From positions 1-64,000 of the forward strand of contig NZ_JZKH01000027.1 in NCBI RefSeq assembly GCF_000961885.1: 64,000 nt of DNA, in the 5' to 3' direction. This document shows, piece after piece, positions 46,925 through 56,507 of the stretch (positions are counted from its first letter, which is position 1; each line of letters begins with the position of its first letter). Below the pieces are notes generated by a model. The model searched no databases, had not been told where the DNA came from, and saw only the letters and a program-made list of their open reading frames with translations. The DNA comes from Streptomyces rubellomurinus (GTDB taxonomy: Bacteria; Actinomycetota; Actinomycetes; Streptomycetales; Streptomycetaceae). The position numbers and the translations under genes are program-made.

Positions 46925-48322
46925 TCACTTCCTCCCGAGCAGCAGGCGGGCCTCGCCCACCGTGATGACCGAACCGGTGACCAGCACCCCGGCGCCGCCG
47001 AGGTCGCCCTCCTCCTCGGCGAGGGTGACGGCGGCCGCGATGGCGTCGTCGAGCCGCGGCTCGACCTGCACCCGGTCCTCGCCGAAGACGTCGACGGCCA
47101 GCGCGGCGAGCGCGTCGACGTCCATCGCGCGGTGGGTGGAGTTCTGGGTGATGACGACCTCGGCCAGGATCGGCTCGAAGGCCTCCAGCAGGCCGGCCAC
47201 GTCCTTGTCCCCCGAGGTGCCGATCACACCGACCAGCCGGGTGAAGCCGAAGGACTCGGTGAGCGCGGAGACGGTGGCCTGGGCGCCGTGCGGGTTGTGC
47301 GCGGCGTCCAGGAGGATTGTGGGGCTGCGGCGCACGACCTCCAGGCGGCCCGGGGAGGAGACGCCGGCGAAGCCCTGGCGGATCTTGTCCACGTCGAGCT
47401 GCCCGCCGCGGGCGCCGCCGACGCCGAAGAAGGCCTCGACGGCCGCCAGCGCGAGGGCGGCGTTCTGTGCCTGGTACTCGCCGTGCAGCGGGATGAAGAC
47501 GTCCTCGTACTCCGCGCCGCCGAGCCCGCGCAGCGTCACCAGCTGGCCGCCGACCGCGAGCTCGCGGCGGATCACGCCGAACTCCATGCCCTCGCGGGCG
47601 ACGGTGGCGTCGACCTCGACGGCCCGGCGCAGGATGACCTGGGCGGCGTCCAGCTGCTGCTGGGCGACGACGGCGACGGCGCCGGACTTGATGATCCCGG
47701 ACTTCTCGACCGCGATCTCGCCGGTGGTCTCGCCGAGCTTGTCGGTGTGGTCCAGGCCGATCGGGGTGATCACCGAGACGGCGGCGTCGATGACGTTGGT
47801 GGCGTCCCACGAGCCGCCCATGCCGACCTCGACCACGGCGACGTCCACCGGGGCGTCGGCGAAGGCCGCGTAGGCCATGCCGGTCAGCACCTCGAAGAAG
47901 GACATCGGCACCGGCTGCGCCGCGTCGACCATCCGCACGTACGGCTCGATGTCGCGGTAGACCTCGACGAAGCGCTCCGGGGTGATCGGGGCGCCGTCCA
48001 GGCTGATCCGCTCGGTGACGGACTCCACGTGCGGGCTGGTGTAGCGGCCGCTGCGCAGCTCGAAGGTGTTGAGCAGCTGCTCGATCATCCGGGCGGTGGA
48101 GGTCTTGCCGTTGGTGCCGGTGATGTGGATGGAGGGGAAGGACCGCTGGGGCTGGCCCAGGATGTCCATCAGCGCCTCGATCCGATCGAGCGAGGGCTCC
48201 AGCTTGTTCTCCGGCCAGCGCTTGGAGAGTTCCACCTCGACGTCGCGCAGGGCGTCGCCGGCGGAGCCGTCCGCGGGGCGAAGGGTGTACGGGTTCGGGT
48301 CGGCCTTGTCGCTCACGACCAC
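46925..48322 (-). CDS. folC: Folylpolyglutamate synthase/dihydrofolate synthase
   Basis: This 465-residue cytoplasmic ligase of the Mur family adds glutamate to dihydropteroate and to folates. The P-loop is ITGTNGKTS, with HTDKLGETTGEIAVEKSGI and the C-terminal LDAAHNPHGA further marking FolC. Start is GTG 48322 or GTG 48316 (VSDKADPNP), both plausible. It leads the folC-DUF4233-ndk direction; valS lies upstream beyond the polysaccharide genes, whereas in many actinomycetes valS is adjacent to folC, so the 48.5-53.4-kb block looks inserted. Confidence 0.96.
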   Translation of the reverse strand: MVVSDKADPNPYTLRPADGSAGDALRDVEVELSKRWPENKLEPSLDRIEALMDILGQPQRSFPSIHITGTNGKTSTARMIEQLLNTFELRSGRYTSPHVESVTERISLDGAPITPERFVEVYRDIEPYVRMVDAAQPVPMSFFEVLTGMAYAAFADAPVDVAVVEVGMGGSWDATNVIDAAVSVITPIGLDHTDKLGETTGEIAVEKSGIIKSGAVAVVAQQQLDAAQVILRRAVEVDATVAREGMEFGVIRRELAVGGQLVTLRGLGGAEYEDVFIPLHGEYQAQNAALALAAVEAFFGVGGARGGQLDVDKIRQGFAGVSSPGRLEVVRRSPTILLDAAHNPHGAQATVSALTESFGFTRLVGVIGTSGDKDVAGLLEAFEPILAEVVITQNSTHRAMDVDALAALAVDVFGEDRVQVEPRLDDAIAAAVTLAEEEGDLGGAGVLVTGSVITVGEARLLLGRK

Positions 48323-48370
48323 AGTCTACGGAGCGTCGGCGGCGTGTCCCCACGGGGTGAGACGCACCAC

Positions 48371-48416
48371 TTTGCCCAGCCTTTGCCTGGTGCTCCCAGT
48401 TTGCCCGATTTACTAT
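48371..48416 (+). promoter_or_regulatory. Putative promoter with three TTTGCC repeats
   Basis: TTTGCC occurs at 48371, 48382 and 48400, followed by TACTAT at 48411-48416 as a -10-like box, about 85 bases before the GT2 start. The repeats could be activator sites or -35 variants. The stretch is AT-richer than its surroundings. Confidence 0.4.
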
Positions 48417-48500
48417 CGATCCAGCGATTTGAGCCACTAGAAAGCATCGATTCGCAACCACGAGGAGCCGCAGACCTTTGATCACGAGGAGAACCGCGCC

Positions 48501-49934
48501 ATGCCCGACGCTCTGCACGACTGGATCGTCCTCCGCCAGGAGACCGTGGTCCGGTTCGCCTCACTGATCTCCCTGGCCCTCGTCGGCTACATGGTCTTCG
48601 TCTTCGGCCGCTTCCTCGTCTACTGGGCCGGCTCCCGGCACGCCTACCGGCACAACGCGCCCGCCGAACCCGGCGACCCCGCCGCCTTCCAGTGGCACCT
48701 GGTCATCCCCTGCCGCGACGAGGAGGCCGTGGTCACCCAGACCCTCGACGGCCTGCGCGCCGCCGCCCCCGAGGCCCACCTGTGGGTCATCGACGACGAC
48801 AGCGAGGACACCACCCGCGACCTCGTCCTCGCCGCCGCCGACCGCGACCCGCGCGTCCACCTCGTCCAGCGCCGCCGCCCGCACGCCCGGATCGGCAAGG
48901 GCGCCGCCCTCAACGCCGCCTACCGCGAGATCTCCGCCTGGCTGCCGCCCTCCGCCGACCGCTCCCGCGTGGTGATCGGCGTCGTCGACGCCGACGGACA
49001 GCTCGAACCCGGCACCCTCGGCCAGGTCTGCAATCCCAAGGCCCTCGGCCGCGAGGACACCGGCGCCGTCCAGATCGGCGTCCGGATGCGCAACGCCGAC
49101 GACGAACTCCCGCTGCCCGGCCGCGGCCGCGCCGCCAACGCCCTGGCCCGCGCCCTCGTCCGGATGCAGGACGTCGAGTTCCGGGCCAACAACGCCGGCA
49201 TGCAGCTGCTGCGCCGCCGCACCGGCAGCGTCGGCCTCGGCGGCAACGGCCAGTTCGTCCGGCTCACCGCCCTCGACTCGCTCACCGTCGAGGAGGGCCG
49301 GGCCGGCCGCCCCTGGCCCGAGCGCGCCCTGCTGGAGGACTACGAGTCCGGCCTCGACCTGCGCCTGGCCGGCTGGCGGCTCACCCACGTCACCGAGACC
49401 AACGTCTCCCAGGAGGGCCTGATCTCGGTGCGCCGCTTCCTCACCCAGCGCACCCGCTGGGCCCAGGGCAACATGCAGTGCCTGCGCTACACCGGCCGGG
49501 TGCTGCGCTCCCCGCACTACACCCCGGCCGGCAAGGCCGAGGTGATGTACACCTTCCTGCAGCCGGTCGTCTGCGTGCTGCTCGTCCTGCTCCTCCCCCT
49601 CTCGCTCGCCATCACCGCCGCCGGACTGGTGCTCTTCCCCGCCGAGACCGCCGACTTCCAGCTCCGGTACGGGCCGTGGATGCTGCTCGCCTTCGTGCTC
49701 GCCACGCTGCCGATGGTGTTCTGGGGCCTCGCCTACCGCAGGCACGTCCACCCCGACCGCAGCCGGCTCACCGGGCTGCTCTGGGGCGTCCTGGTCTGGC
49801 TGTACGCCTACCACCTCTTCGTGGTCGCGACCCGCGCCGCCGCCCGGATGCTGCTCGGCCGCAACGGCTGGGCCAAGACCCGGCGCAACGCCGAGAAGGT
49901 CACCGTGGGCGCCCCCACTGCCCTCGAATCCTGA
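48501..49934 (+). CDS. Membrane GT2 glycosyltransferase (cellulose/hyaluronan-synthase-like)
   Basis: The 477-residue protein has one N-terminal helix (about residues 18-42), a cytoplasmic GT-A domain and about four C-terminal helices. Catalytic signatures of processive synthases are all present: IDDDS (97-101), DAD (163-165), ED (279-280) and QRTRW (316-320). Such enzymes polymerise sugars and extrude the chain through the membrane. GAGGAG lies before ATG 48501. A UDP-GlcNAc 2-epimerase gene follows after 35 bases, suggesting a polymer with N-acetylmannosamine or N-acetylglucosamine. No deacetylase or regulator is adjacent. Product identity is inference. Confidence 0.87.
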   Translation: MPDALHDWIVLRQETVVRFASLISLALVGYMVFVFGRFLVYWAGSRHAYRHNAPAEPGDPAAFQWHLVIPCRDEEAVVTQTLDGLRAAAPEAHLWVIDDDSEDTTRDLVLAAADRDPRVHLVQRRRPHARIGKGAALNAAYREISAWLPPSADRSRVVIGVVDADGQLEPGTLGQVCNPKALGREDTGAVQIGVRMRNADDELPLPGRGRAANALARALVRMQDVEFRANNAGMQLLRRRTGSVGLGGNGQFVRLTALDSLTVEEGRAGRPWPERALLEDYESGLDLRLAGWRLTHVTETNVSQEGLISVRRFLTQRTRWAQGNMQCLRYTGRVLRSPHYTPAGKAEVMYTFLQPVVCVLLVLLLPLSLAITAAGLVLFPAETADFQLRYGPWMLLAFVLATLPMVFWGLAYRRHVHPDRSRLTGLLWGVLVWLYAYHLFVVATRAAARMLLGRNGWAKTRRNAEKVTVGAPTALES

Positions 49935-49969
49935 GCCCCCTCCCCCACCCGCACCTCCGGAGCACCCCC

Positions 49970-51109
49970 ATGAGCACGTGCCTGCCCCCGTCCAGCGTCG
50001 CCGTCGTCCTCGGCACCCGCCCCGAGCTGGTCAAGCTCGCCCCGCTGATCCACGAGCTCGGCGACGCCACCCGCCTGGTGCACACCGGCCAGCACTGGGA
50101 CGAGGCGATGTCCGGCCGCTTCCTGCGCGACCTCGACCTGCCCCGGCCCGAACTGCTCACCGGCGTCGGCGGCCGCCCCCGGGCCGGCCAGATCGCCCAG
50201 TCCCTCGCCCAGCTCGACGCCGCCTTCGCCGAGGACCGCCCCGCCGCCGTCGTCGTCCAGGGCGACACCAACGCCACCCTCGCCGGCGCGCTCGCCGCCA
50301 ACGCCCGGGAGATCCCGCTGGTGCACGTCGAGGCCGGGCTGCGCAGCCACGACCGGGCCATGCCCGAGGAGCACAACCGCGTCATGGTCGACCACGTCTC
50401 CGACCTGCTCTGCGCCGCCACCGGCGACAACGTCGCCAACCTGCGCGCCGAGGCGCTCGCCGAGGAGCGGATCGCCCTCACCGGCAACACCGTCGTCGAG
50501 GTGGTCCGCCGCCGGCTGCCGGACGAGACCGCCCGCGCCGCCCTGCTCGCCGCGCACGGGCTGCGCCCCGACGCGTACGTGCTGGCCACCGTGCACCGCC
50601 CGGAGAACACCGACACCGCCGAGGCGCTCGGCGCCGTCCTCGCCGAACTGGACCGGATCGCCCGCGCCGGCACCCCGGTGCTGTTCCCGATGCACCCGCG
50701 CACCCGGGCGGCCGTCGAACGCTTCGCCCTGGACGGCCTGCTGGCGCACCTGGCCGTCACCGAACCGATCGGCTACGGCGACTTCCTGGGCCTGGCGAAC
50801 CACGCCGCGCTCCTGGTCTCCGACTCCGGCGGCGTGCAGGAGGAGTGCACCGTGCTCGGCCGCCCGCTGCTGGTGGTGCGCCGCTCCACCGAGCGCCCCG
50901 AGGCGATGGCGGCCGGCTTCGCCGCGCTGGTGCGGCCCGGCGAGGAACTGGGCGCGCTCGCCCGCGCGTGGCTGTCCGACACCCCCGAGCGGCTGGCGCG
51001 CCTCACGGCCACCCCGAGCCCGTACGGCGACGGCCTGGCCTCGGCCCGGATCGCCGCGCTGACCGCCGAACTCGCCGAGCCCGCCGGGGCGTTCCTGCGG
51101 GCGGCCTGA
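49970..51109 (+). CDS. wecB: UDP-N-acetylglucosamine 2-epimerase (non-hydrolysing)
   Basis: This 379-residue cytoplasmic enzyme interconverts UDP-GlcNAc and UDP-ManNAc. Typical motifs are GTRPELVKLAPL at the N-terminus, HTGQHWDEAMS, VQGDTNATLAGALAA, HVEAGLRS with the catalytic-region acidic residues, MPEEHNR and SDSGGVQEECTVLG near the C-terminus. Length and order fit the family. GGAG precedes ATG 49970 at a suitable distance. It forms a two-gene unit with the GT2 synthase 35 bases upstream, probably feeding it. UDP-ManNAc could alternatively serve wall teichoic or teichuronic acid, for which no other genes are nearby. Confidence 0.92.
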   Translation: MSTCLPPSSVAVVLGTRPELVKLAPLIHELGDATRLVHTGQHWDEAMSGRFLRDLDLPRPELLTGVGGRPRAGQIAQSLAQLDAAFAEDRPAAVVVQGDTNATLAGALAANAREIPLVHVEAGLRSHDRAMPEEHNRVMVDHVSDLLCAATGDNVANLRAEALAEERIALTGNTVVEVVRRRLPDETARAALLAAHGLRPDAYVLATVHRPENTDTAEALGAVLAELDRIARAGTPVLFPMHPRTRAAVERFALDGLLAHLAVTEPIGYGDFLGLANHAALLVSDSGGVQEECTVLGRPLLVVRRSTERPEAMAAGFAALVRPGEELGALARAWLSDTPERLARLTATPSPYGDGLASARIAALTAELAEPAGAFLRAA

Positions 51110-51130
51110 CACCGGGGCGGCCGCTCCCTC

Positions 51131-51160
51131 TTGACAGCCGGATTGGTCTACTCCACCTTG
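51131..51160 (+). promoter_or_regulatory. Chitinase promoter with DasR-like operator
   Basis: TTGACA at 51131-51136 is a consensus -35, and ATTGGTCTACTCCACC at 51142-51157 follows. TGGTCTACTCCA matches the DasR-responsive element core TGGTCTAGACCA at 10 of 12 positions. DasR is the GlcNAc-sensing repressor of streptomycete chitin genes. Overlap with the promoter fits repression by DasR. Confidence 0.55.
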
Positions 51161-51289
51161 TGAGGCAAGTCCCCTTCCCCGAGCGGGACTTGAGTTGTCG
51201 GTAGCTCCCGCACGCGCACCATCGACACCCCGGACGGCGCTCCACCCCCACCCGGGCGCCGCCGGGCCTCCCCCACTGGAGATGGAGTC

Positions 51290-52828
51290 ATGCCACCTGC
51301 CCGACACCGGCGCCCGCGCGCCGTCCACTCCCTGCTGGCCGGGGCGAGCGCGCTCGTCATCGGCCTGGCCGGGCTCGCCGTCGCCGGCACCGGCGCGCAC
51401 GCCGCCGACGGTGAACTGATCGCCAACGGCGGCTTCGAGACCGGCGACCCGAGCGGCTGGACCTGCACCGGCGGCACCGTCCAGAGCACCACCGCGCACA
51501 CCGGCAGGTACGCCCTGCAGTCCACCCCGGGCGGCGGCGACACCGGCGAGTGCACCCAGACCGTCGCCGTGAAGCCCTCCGCCGGCTACCACCTGAGCGC
51601 CTGGGTGCAGGGCTCGTACGTCTACCTCGGCGCCCGCGGCACCGGCGGCGCCGACCCGAGCACCTGGACGAGCTCCGGCGGCTGGACCCAGCTGAGCACC
51701 GACTTCACCACCGGCCCGAACACCACCAGCATCACGGTCTACCTGCACGGCTGGTACGGGCAGCCGGCCTTCCTCGCCGACGACGTCTCCCTGCTCGGCC
51801 CCGGCGGCACCCCGCCCTCCCCGAGCCCGACCGCCACCGCCACCGGCTCACCCAGCCCCACCGCGACGGCCACCGGCTCACCCAGCCCCACCGCGACGGC
51901 CACGGCCACCGCGACGCCGACCAAGCCGCCCGGCCTGCCCAGGCACCTGCTCACCGGCTACTGGCAGAACTTCGACAACGGCGCCGCCGTCCAGCGGATC
52001 GGCGACGTCCCGGCCGCGTACGACATCATCGCGGTCGCCTTCGCCGACGCCACCGCCACCCGCGGCGCCCTGAGCTTCACCCTCGACCCGAAGCTCTCCT
52101 CCCGGCTCGGCGGCTACACCGACGCCCAGTTCAAGGCCGACATCGCGGCCAAGAAGGCCGCCGGGAAGAAGGTCGTGCTCTCCATCGGCGGGCAGAACGG
52201 CACGGTGTGGGTCGGCGACTCCTCCTCCGCCGCCGCCTTCACCGACAGCGCCTGGTCGCTGATCCAGAACTACGGCTTCGACGGGATCGACATCGACCTG
52301 GAGAACGGGATCGACTCCGCCTACCTGGGCCAGGCGCTGCACGCGCTGGCGGCGAAGGCGGGCAGCGGGTTCGTCCTCACCATGGCGCCGCAGACGATCG
52401 ACATGCAGTCGACCGGCACGGAGTACTTCAAGCTGGCGCTGAACGTGAAGGACGTCCTCACCATCGTCAACATGCAGTACTACAACTCCGGCGCGATGAA
52501 CGGCTGCGACGGCAACGTCTACTCGCAGGGCACCGAGAACTTCCTCACCGCGCTGGCCTGCATCCAGCTCAAGGGCGGGCTGCGGCCCGACCAGGTCGGG
52601 CTCGGGGTGCCGGCCTCGACCAGTGCGGCGGGCGGCGGGTACGTCAGCCCGAACGTGGTGAACAACGCGCTGGACTGCCTGGCGAGCGGCACCAACTGCG
52701 GCAGTTACAAGCCCGACGCCACCTGGCCGGGCATCGGCGGCGCGATGACCTGGTCCACCAACTGGGACGCCGGCGCCGGCAACCCGGTCTCGAACACCAT
52801 CGGCGCCCACCTGCACGCCATGCCGTGA
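51290..52828 (+). CDS. Secreted GH18 chitinase with N-terminal carbohydrate-binding module
   Basis: The 512-residue exported enzyme hydrolyses chitin. It has a signal peptide (about residues 1-38, hydrophobic LVIGLAGLAVAGTGAHA, then AADGEL), an N-terminal carbohydrate-binding beta-sandwich (about 40-175, NGGFETGDPSGW), a Pro/Ser/Thr linker made of ATGSPSPT repeats (about 178-210), and a GH18 barrel (about 218-510). The catalytic FDGIDIDLE motif ends with the acid Glu338. This resembles streptomycete chitinases of the ChiC/ChiD type. ATG 51290 has GGAG in front. A DasR-like site lies in the promoter. Confidence 0.95.
   Translation: MPPARHRRPRAVHSLLAGASALVIGLAGLAVAGTGAHAADGELIANGGFETGDPSGWTCTGGTVQSTTAHTGRYALQSTPGGGDTGECTQTVAVKPSAGYHLSAWVQGSYVYLGARGTGGADPSTWTSSGGWTQLSTDFTTGPNTTSITVYLHGWYGQPAFLADDVSLLGPGGTPPSPSPTATATGSPSPTATATGSPSPTATATATATPTKPPGLPRHLLTGYWQNFDNGAAVQRIGDVPAAYDIIAVAFADATATRGALSFTLDPKLSSRLGGYTDAQFKADIAAKKAAGKKVVLSIGGQNGTVWVGDSSSAAAFTDSAWSLIQNYGFDGIDIDLENGIDSAYLGQALHALAAKAGSGFVLTMAPQTIDMQSTGTEYFKLALNVKDVLTIVNMQYYNSGAMNGCDGNVYSQGTENFLTALACIQLKGGLRPDQVGLGVPASTSAAGGGYVSPNVVNNALDCLASGTNCGSYKPDATWPGIGGAMTWSTNWDAGAGNPVSNTIGAHLHAMP
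51841..51900. repeat. Perfect 30-bp tandem repeat x2 in the chitinase linker
   Basis: The 30 bases at 51841-51870 are repeated without change at 51871-51900. They encode ten residues of the ATGSPSPTAT linker and could expand or contract without shifting the frame. Confidence 0.9.
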
Positions 52829-52850
52829 CCGACCGGGCAGGCCCGGGCCG

Positions 52851-53375
52851 TCAGACCCCGGCCCGGGCCTCCGGGACCTGCGCGACGACGCCGCCGCGGC
52901 GGCGCAACTCGGCGGTGATCTCGGCCAGTTCGCCCTCCGGCAGCAGCGGCAGCATCATCGCGACGCCCTGCAGCAGGCCACCCAGCAGGAAGGTGGTGTC
53001 GGCGGTGGAGGCGACCAGCCCGCGCACCTCGGCCACTTCGCCGGCCGCCACCGCCTCGATCAGCCGGGCGGCGTCGGCGGTCTCCTCGTCCACCGCCACC
53101 GCGCCGGTGTCGGCCGGGGCCCGTCGCGCCATCGCCCGCAGCACCCGGTCGCCGACCTCGGGGGCGTACGCCTTGCGGACGGCCTCCGCGGCGATCCAGG
53201 TGAGCAGCGTGGTCACCTCGCGCTCGGCGTGCTCGGCGATCAGCAGGTCCAGCTCGTGGTCGAACGCGAGCTGGTTCCCGTGCCGGAAGGCGAGCAGCAG
53301 CGTCGCCGCCCTGGCCTTGGCCTCCTCGACCGCCTCGGCAGGCAGTTCGTCGGCCAACTCCTCGGTCACCACCAC
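52851..53375 (-). CDS. Conserved hypothetical protein, 174 aa
   Basis: This all-helical soluble protein of 174 residues is rich in Ala/Glu/Leu with short helices (AEAVEEAKARAATLLLAF, AEHAEREVTTLLTWI). I see no catalytic motif and no secretion signal. GTG 53375 (MVVTEELADEL) is preferred because GGAGGG lies six bases upstream; the longer frame to 53525 has a Cys/Arg-rich start out of keeping with the rest. It reads toward the convergent chitinase gene and lies downstream of the valS terminator in the opposite sense of valS flow. Function unknown. Confidence 0.7.
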   Translation of the reverse strand: MVVTEELADELPAEAVEEAKARAATLLLAFRHGNQLAFDHELDLLIAEHAEREVTTLLTWIAAEAVRKAYAPEVGDRVLRAMARRAPADTGAVAVDEETADAARLIEAVAAGEVAEVRGLVASTADTTFLLGGLLQGVAMMLPLLPEGELAEITAELRRRGGVVAQVPEARAGV

Positions 53376-53676
53376 GCCGTGCCCTCCCGTCCGTCGCCCA
53401 GCAGAACGCTCCGCGGAATAATCCCGCCGCGGAAACTCCGAGCACACCGTACACAGCCGACCTGGAAACTTCCGCGAACGCGCGCGGGCAAGACCGGAAT
53501 CAATTCGCTCGGAATAAGACCTCACCCGGTCCAGGATGAATATTCGCCGGAAGGGAGCAATGTTGCTGAGCTAATCGGGCGAACGGAAACCGCACCGGCA
53601 CCGCCGCCCGTGAAAACGCCCGAGGGGCCGCACCCCGCGCGAAGCGGAGTGCGGCCCCTCGGAGGCCCCGGGAGGC
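53376..53676. other. AT-richer intergenic region upstream of the 174-aa gene
   Basis: This 301-base gap holds the valS terminator on its right and promoter-like AT-rich DNA on its left. CCGCGGAATAATCC (about 53411) and CCGCGGAAACTCC (about 53427) are near-copies, and TTCCGCG recurs near 53470. No gene is seen. Confidence 0.45.
53621..53661 (-). terminator. Terminator after valS
   Basis: CGAGGGGCCGCAC (53621-53633) pairs with GTGCGGCCCCTCG (53649-53661) as a perfect 13-base-pair stem with an inner loop, 16 bases after the valS stop. Confidence 0.85.
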
Positions 53677-56316
53677 TCAGCCCTGCGGCAGCGCCGCGAG
53701 CTGGGCGGTGATCCGGGCGATGTCGGCCTCGGCGGCCTCCTGGCGGCCCCGGATCTTGGCGACGACCTCGTCCGGCGCCTTGGCCAGGAAGGCCTCGTTG
53801 CCGAGCTTGGCGGCGGTCTGGGCCTTCTCCTTCTCGGCGGCCGCGAGGTCCTTGGCGAGGCGCTTGCGCTCCGCCGCGACGTCGATGGTGCCGGAGAGGT
53901 CCAGCGCGACGGTGGCACCGGCCACCGGCAGCGAGGCGGTGGCCGTGAAGCCCTCCTCGGGGGCGGTCAGCCGCAGCAGCGAGCGGATGGCGTCCTCGTG
54001 GGCGACCAGCGCGGTGCCGCCCAGCTCCAGGGCGGCCGGGACGCGCTGGCGGTCCTGCAGGCCCTGGTCGGTACGGAACCGGCGGACCTCGGTGACCACC
54101 TGCTGCAGCGTGGCGATCTCGGCCTCGGCCGCGCCGTCGCGGAAGCCGCTGTCCTTCGGCCAGTCGGTGACGACCAGCGACTCGGCGCCGGTGAGCGTGG
54201 TCCACAGCGTCTCGGTGACGAACGGGACGACCGGGTGCAGCAGCCGCAGGGTGACGTCCAGGACCTCGCCCAGGACCCGGCGCGAGGCGTCGGCCTGCGC
54301 GTCGCCCTTGGCCAGGGTGGTCTTGGACAGCTCGACGTACCAGTCGAAGACCTCGTCCCAGGCGAAGTGGTACAGCGCGTCCGAGACCTTGGCGAACTCG
54401 TAGTCGTCGTACAGCGCGTCCACCTGGGCGACGGTGGCGTTCAGCCGCGACAGGATCCAGCGGTCGGCCGCCGTCATCTCCTCCGGCGCGGGCAGCGGGC
54501 CCTCGACGGTGGCGCCGTTCATCAGCGCGAAGCGGGTCGCGTTCCAGATCTTGTTGCAGAAGTTGCGCGAGCCCTTGACCCAGTCCTCGCCGATCGGCAC
54601 GTCGGCGCCCGGGTTGGCGCCGCGGGCCAGGGTGAAGCGGACGGCGTCGGCGCCGTAGGCGTCCATCCAGTCCAGCGGGTCGACGGCGGTGCCGGAGGAC
54701 TTCGACATCTTCTTGCCGAACTCGTCGCGGACCAGGCCGGTCAGCGCCACGGTCTTGAACGGCGCCTCGCCGTCCATCGCGTACAGGCCGAACATCATCA
54801 TCCGGGCGACCCAGAAGAAGATGATGTCGTGGCCGGTCACCAGGACGTCGGTCGGATAGAACTTCTCCAGGTCGGCGGTCTTCTCCGGCCAGCCGAGCGT
54901 GGAGAACGGCCACAGGCCGGAGGAGAACCAGGTGTCCAGGACGTCCGGGTCCTGGTGCCAGCCCTCGCCGGTCGGCGGCTGCTCGTCCGGTCCGACGCAG
55001 ACGACCTCGCCCTCGGGGCCGTACCAGACCGGGATCCGGTGGCCCCACCAGAGCTGGCGCGAGATGCACCAGTCGTACATGTTGTCGACCCAGTCGAAGT
55101 AGCGGCGCTCCAGCTCCTTCGGGTGGATCTCCACCTTGCCGTCGCGCACCGCGTCGCCGGCGGCCTTGGCCAGCGGCTCGACCTTGACCCACCACTGCAG
55201 CGACAGCCGCGGCTCGACCACGGTGTGGCAGCGCGAGCAGTGGCCCACGGCGTGCATGTACGGGCGCTTCTCGGCGACGATCCGGCCCTGCTCGCGCAGC
55301 GCGCCGACGACGGCCGAGCGGGCCTCCAGCCGGTCCATGCCGAGGAACGGGCCGTGCACGGTGATCGCGCCGTGCTCGTCCATGACGGTCAGGTTCGGCA
55401 GGTCGTGGCGCTGGCCGATGGCGAAGTCGTTCGGGTCGTGCGCGGGCGTCACCTTGACGGCGCCGGTGCCGAACTCCGGGTCGACGTGCTCGTCCGCGAC
55501 GACCGGGATCTCGCGGTCGGTCAGCGGCAGCTTGATGGTCCGGCCGACCAGGTGCCGGTACCGCTCGTCCTCGGGGTGGACGGCCACCGCGGTGTCGCCC
55601 AACATCGTCTCGGCCCGGGTGGTGGCCACGACGATCGAGTCCTCGCCGTCGCCGTAGCGGATCGAGACCAGCTCGCCCGGCGTCTCCTCGTGCTCCACCT
55701 CGATGTCGGACAGCGCGGTGAGGCAGCGCGGGCACCAGTTGATGATGCGCTCGGCGCGGTAGATCAGGCCGTCGTCGAAGAGCCGCTTGAAGATGGTCTG
55801 GACGGACTGGGACAGGCCCTCGTCCATGGTGAAGCGCTCGCGCGACCAGTCGACGCCGTCGCCGAGGCGGCGCATCTGGCCGAGGATCCGGCCGCCGTAG
55901 TTGCGCTTCCACTCCCAGACCTTCTCCACGAAGGCCTCGCGGCCCAGGTCGTGGCGGGACAGGCCGGACTCGGCGAGCTGCTGCTCGACCTTGTTCTGGG
56001 TGGCGATGCCGGCGTGGTCCATCCCGGGCAGCCAGAGCGTCTCGAAGCCCTGCATGCGCTTGCGGCGGGTCAGCGCGTCCATCAGCGTGTGCTGGAAGGC
56101 GTGGCCCAGGTGCAGGGCGCCGGTCACGTTCGGCGGCGGGATGACGATGGTGTACGCGGGCTTGTCGCTGTTCGCGTCGGCGGTGAAGTAGCCACGGTCT
56201 ACCCAGCGCTCGTACAGCTCGCCCTCTACGTCCGCGGGGGTGTAGGTCGTCGGGAGGGTTGCCGCGTCGTCCCCGGCGGAGGTGCTCTCGGGGCGCTGGT
56301 TCGTCGTGTCGGTCAC
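53677..56316 (-). CDS. valS: Valine--tRNA ligase
   Basis: This 879-residue class Ia synthetase charges tRNA-Val and edits mischarged threonine. The HIGH-type motif is in [15 protein letters not shown] (near residue 60), KMSKS in [16 protein letters not shown], and a long C-terminal coiled coil (last 65 residues) typical of ValRS. GTG 56316 ([11 protein letters not shown]) is the only start close to the conserved domain; the upstream open frame has no family sequence. No leader peptide or T-box is evident upstream. Confidence 0.97.
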   Translation of the reverse strand: MTDTTNQRPESTSAGDDAATLPTTYTPADVEGELYERWVDRGYFTADANSDKPAYTIVIPPPNVTGALHLGHAFQHTLMDALTRRKRMQGFETLWLPGMDHAGIATQNKVEQQLAESGLSRHDLGREAFVEKVWEWKRNYGGRILGQMRRLGDGVDWSRERFTMDEGLSQSVQTIFKRLFDDGLIYRAERIINWCPRCLTALSDIEVEHEETPGELVSIRYGDGEDSIVVATTRAETMLGDTAVAVHPEDERYRHLVGRTIKLPLTDREIPVVADEHVDPEFGTGAVKVTPAHDPNDFAIGQRHDLPNLTVMDEHGAITVHGPFLGMDRLEARSAVVGALREQGRIVAEKRPYMHAVGHCSRCHTVVEPRLSLQWWVKVEPLAKAAGDAVRDGKVEIHPKELERRYFDWVDNMYDWCISRQLWWGHRIPVWYGPEGEVVCVGPDEQPPTGEGWHQDPDVLDTWFSSGLWPFSTLGWPEKTADLEKFYPTDVLVTGHDIIFFWVARMMMFGLYAMDGEAPFKTVALTGLVRDEFGKKMSKSSGTAVDPLDWMDAYGADAVRFTLARGANPGADVPIGEDWVKGSRNFCNKIWNATRFALMNGATVEGPLPAPEEMTAADRWILSRLNATVAQVDALYDDYEFAKVSDALYHFAWDEVFDWYVELSKTTLAKGDAQADASRRVLGEVLDVTLRLLHPVVPFVTETLWTTLTGAESLVVTDWPKDSGFRDGAAEAEIATLQQVVTEVRRFRTDQGLQDRQRVPAALELGGTALVAHEDAIRSLLRLTAPEEGFTATASLPVAGATVALDLSGTIDVAAERKRLAKDLAAAEKEKAQTAAKLGNEAFLAKAPDEVVAKIRGRQEAAEADIARITAQLAALPQG

Positions 56317-56507
56317 GACGCACAGTTTACGTAACCGGGGGGGCGGGTTACGAACCGCTTTCGGAACGGTTCCCACGCTGGTACGACGGGGTTCGCGGTC
56401 GGCCCCGTGCGGTAGCGTTCCACGGCACTCGCCCGCACGTCGGGACGTGCACGGAGCGAGACACCACACCGGTACAGGCCGCGGGGGCGGCGGGGGAGCA
56501 CACGCAC

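Noticed and set aside
56317..56507. T-box or Val leader for valS
   Set aside because: No T-box consensus, Val-rich short frame or terminator was found upstream of valS.
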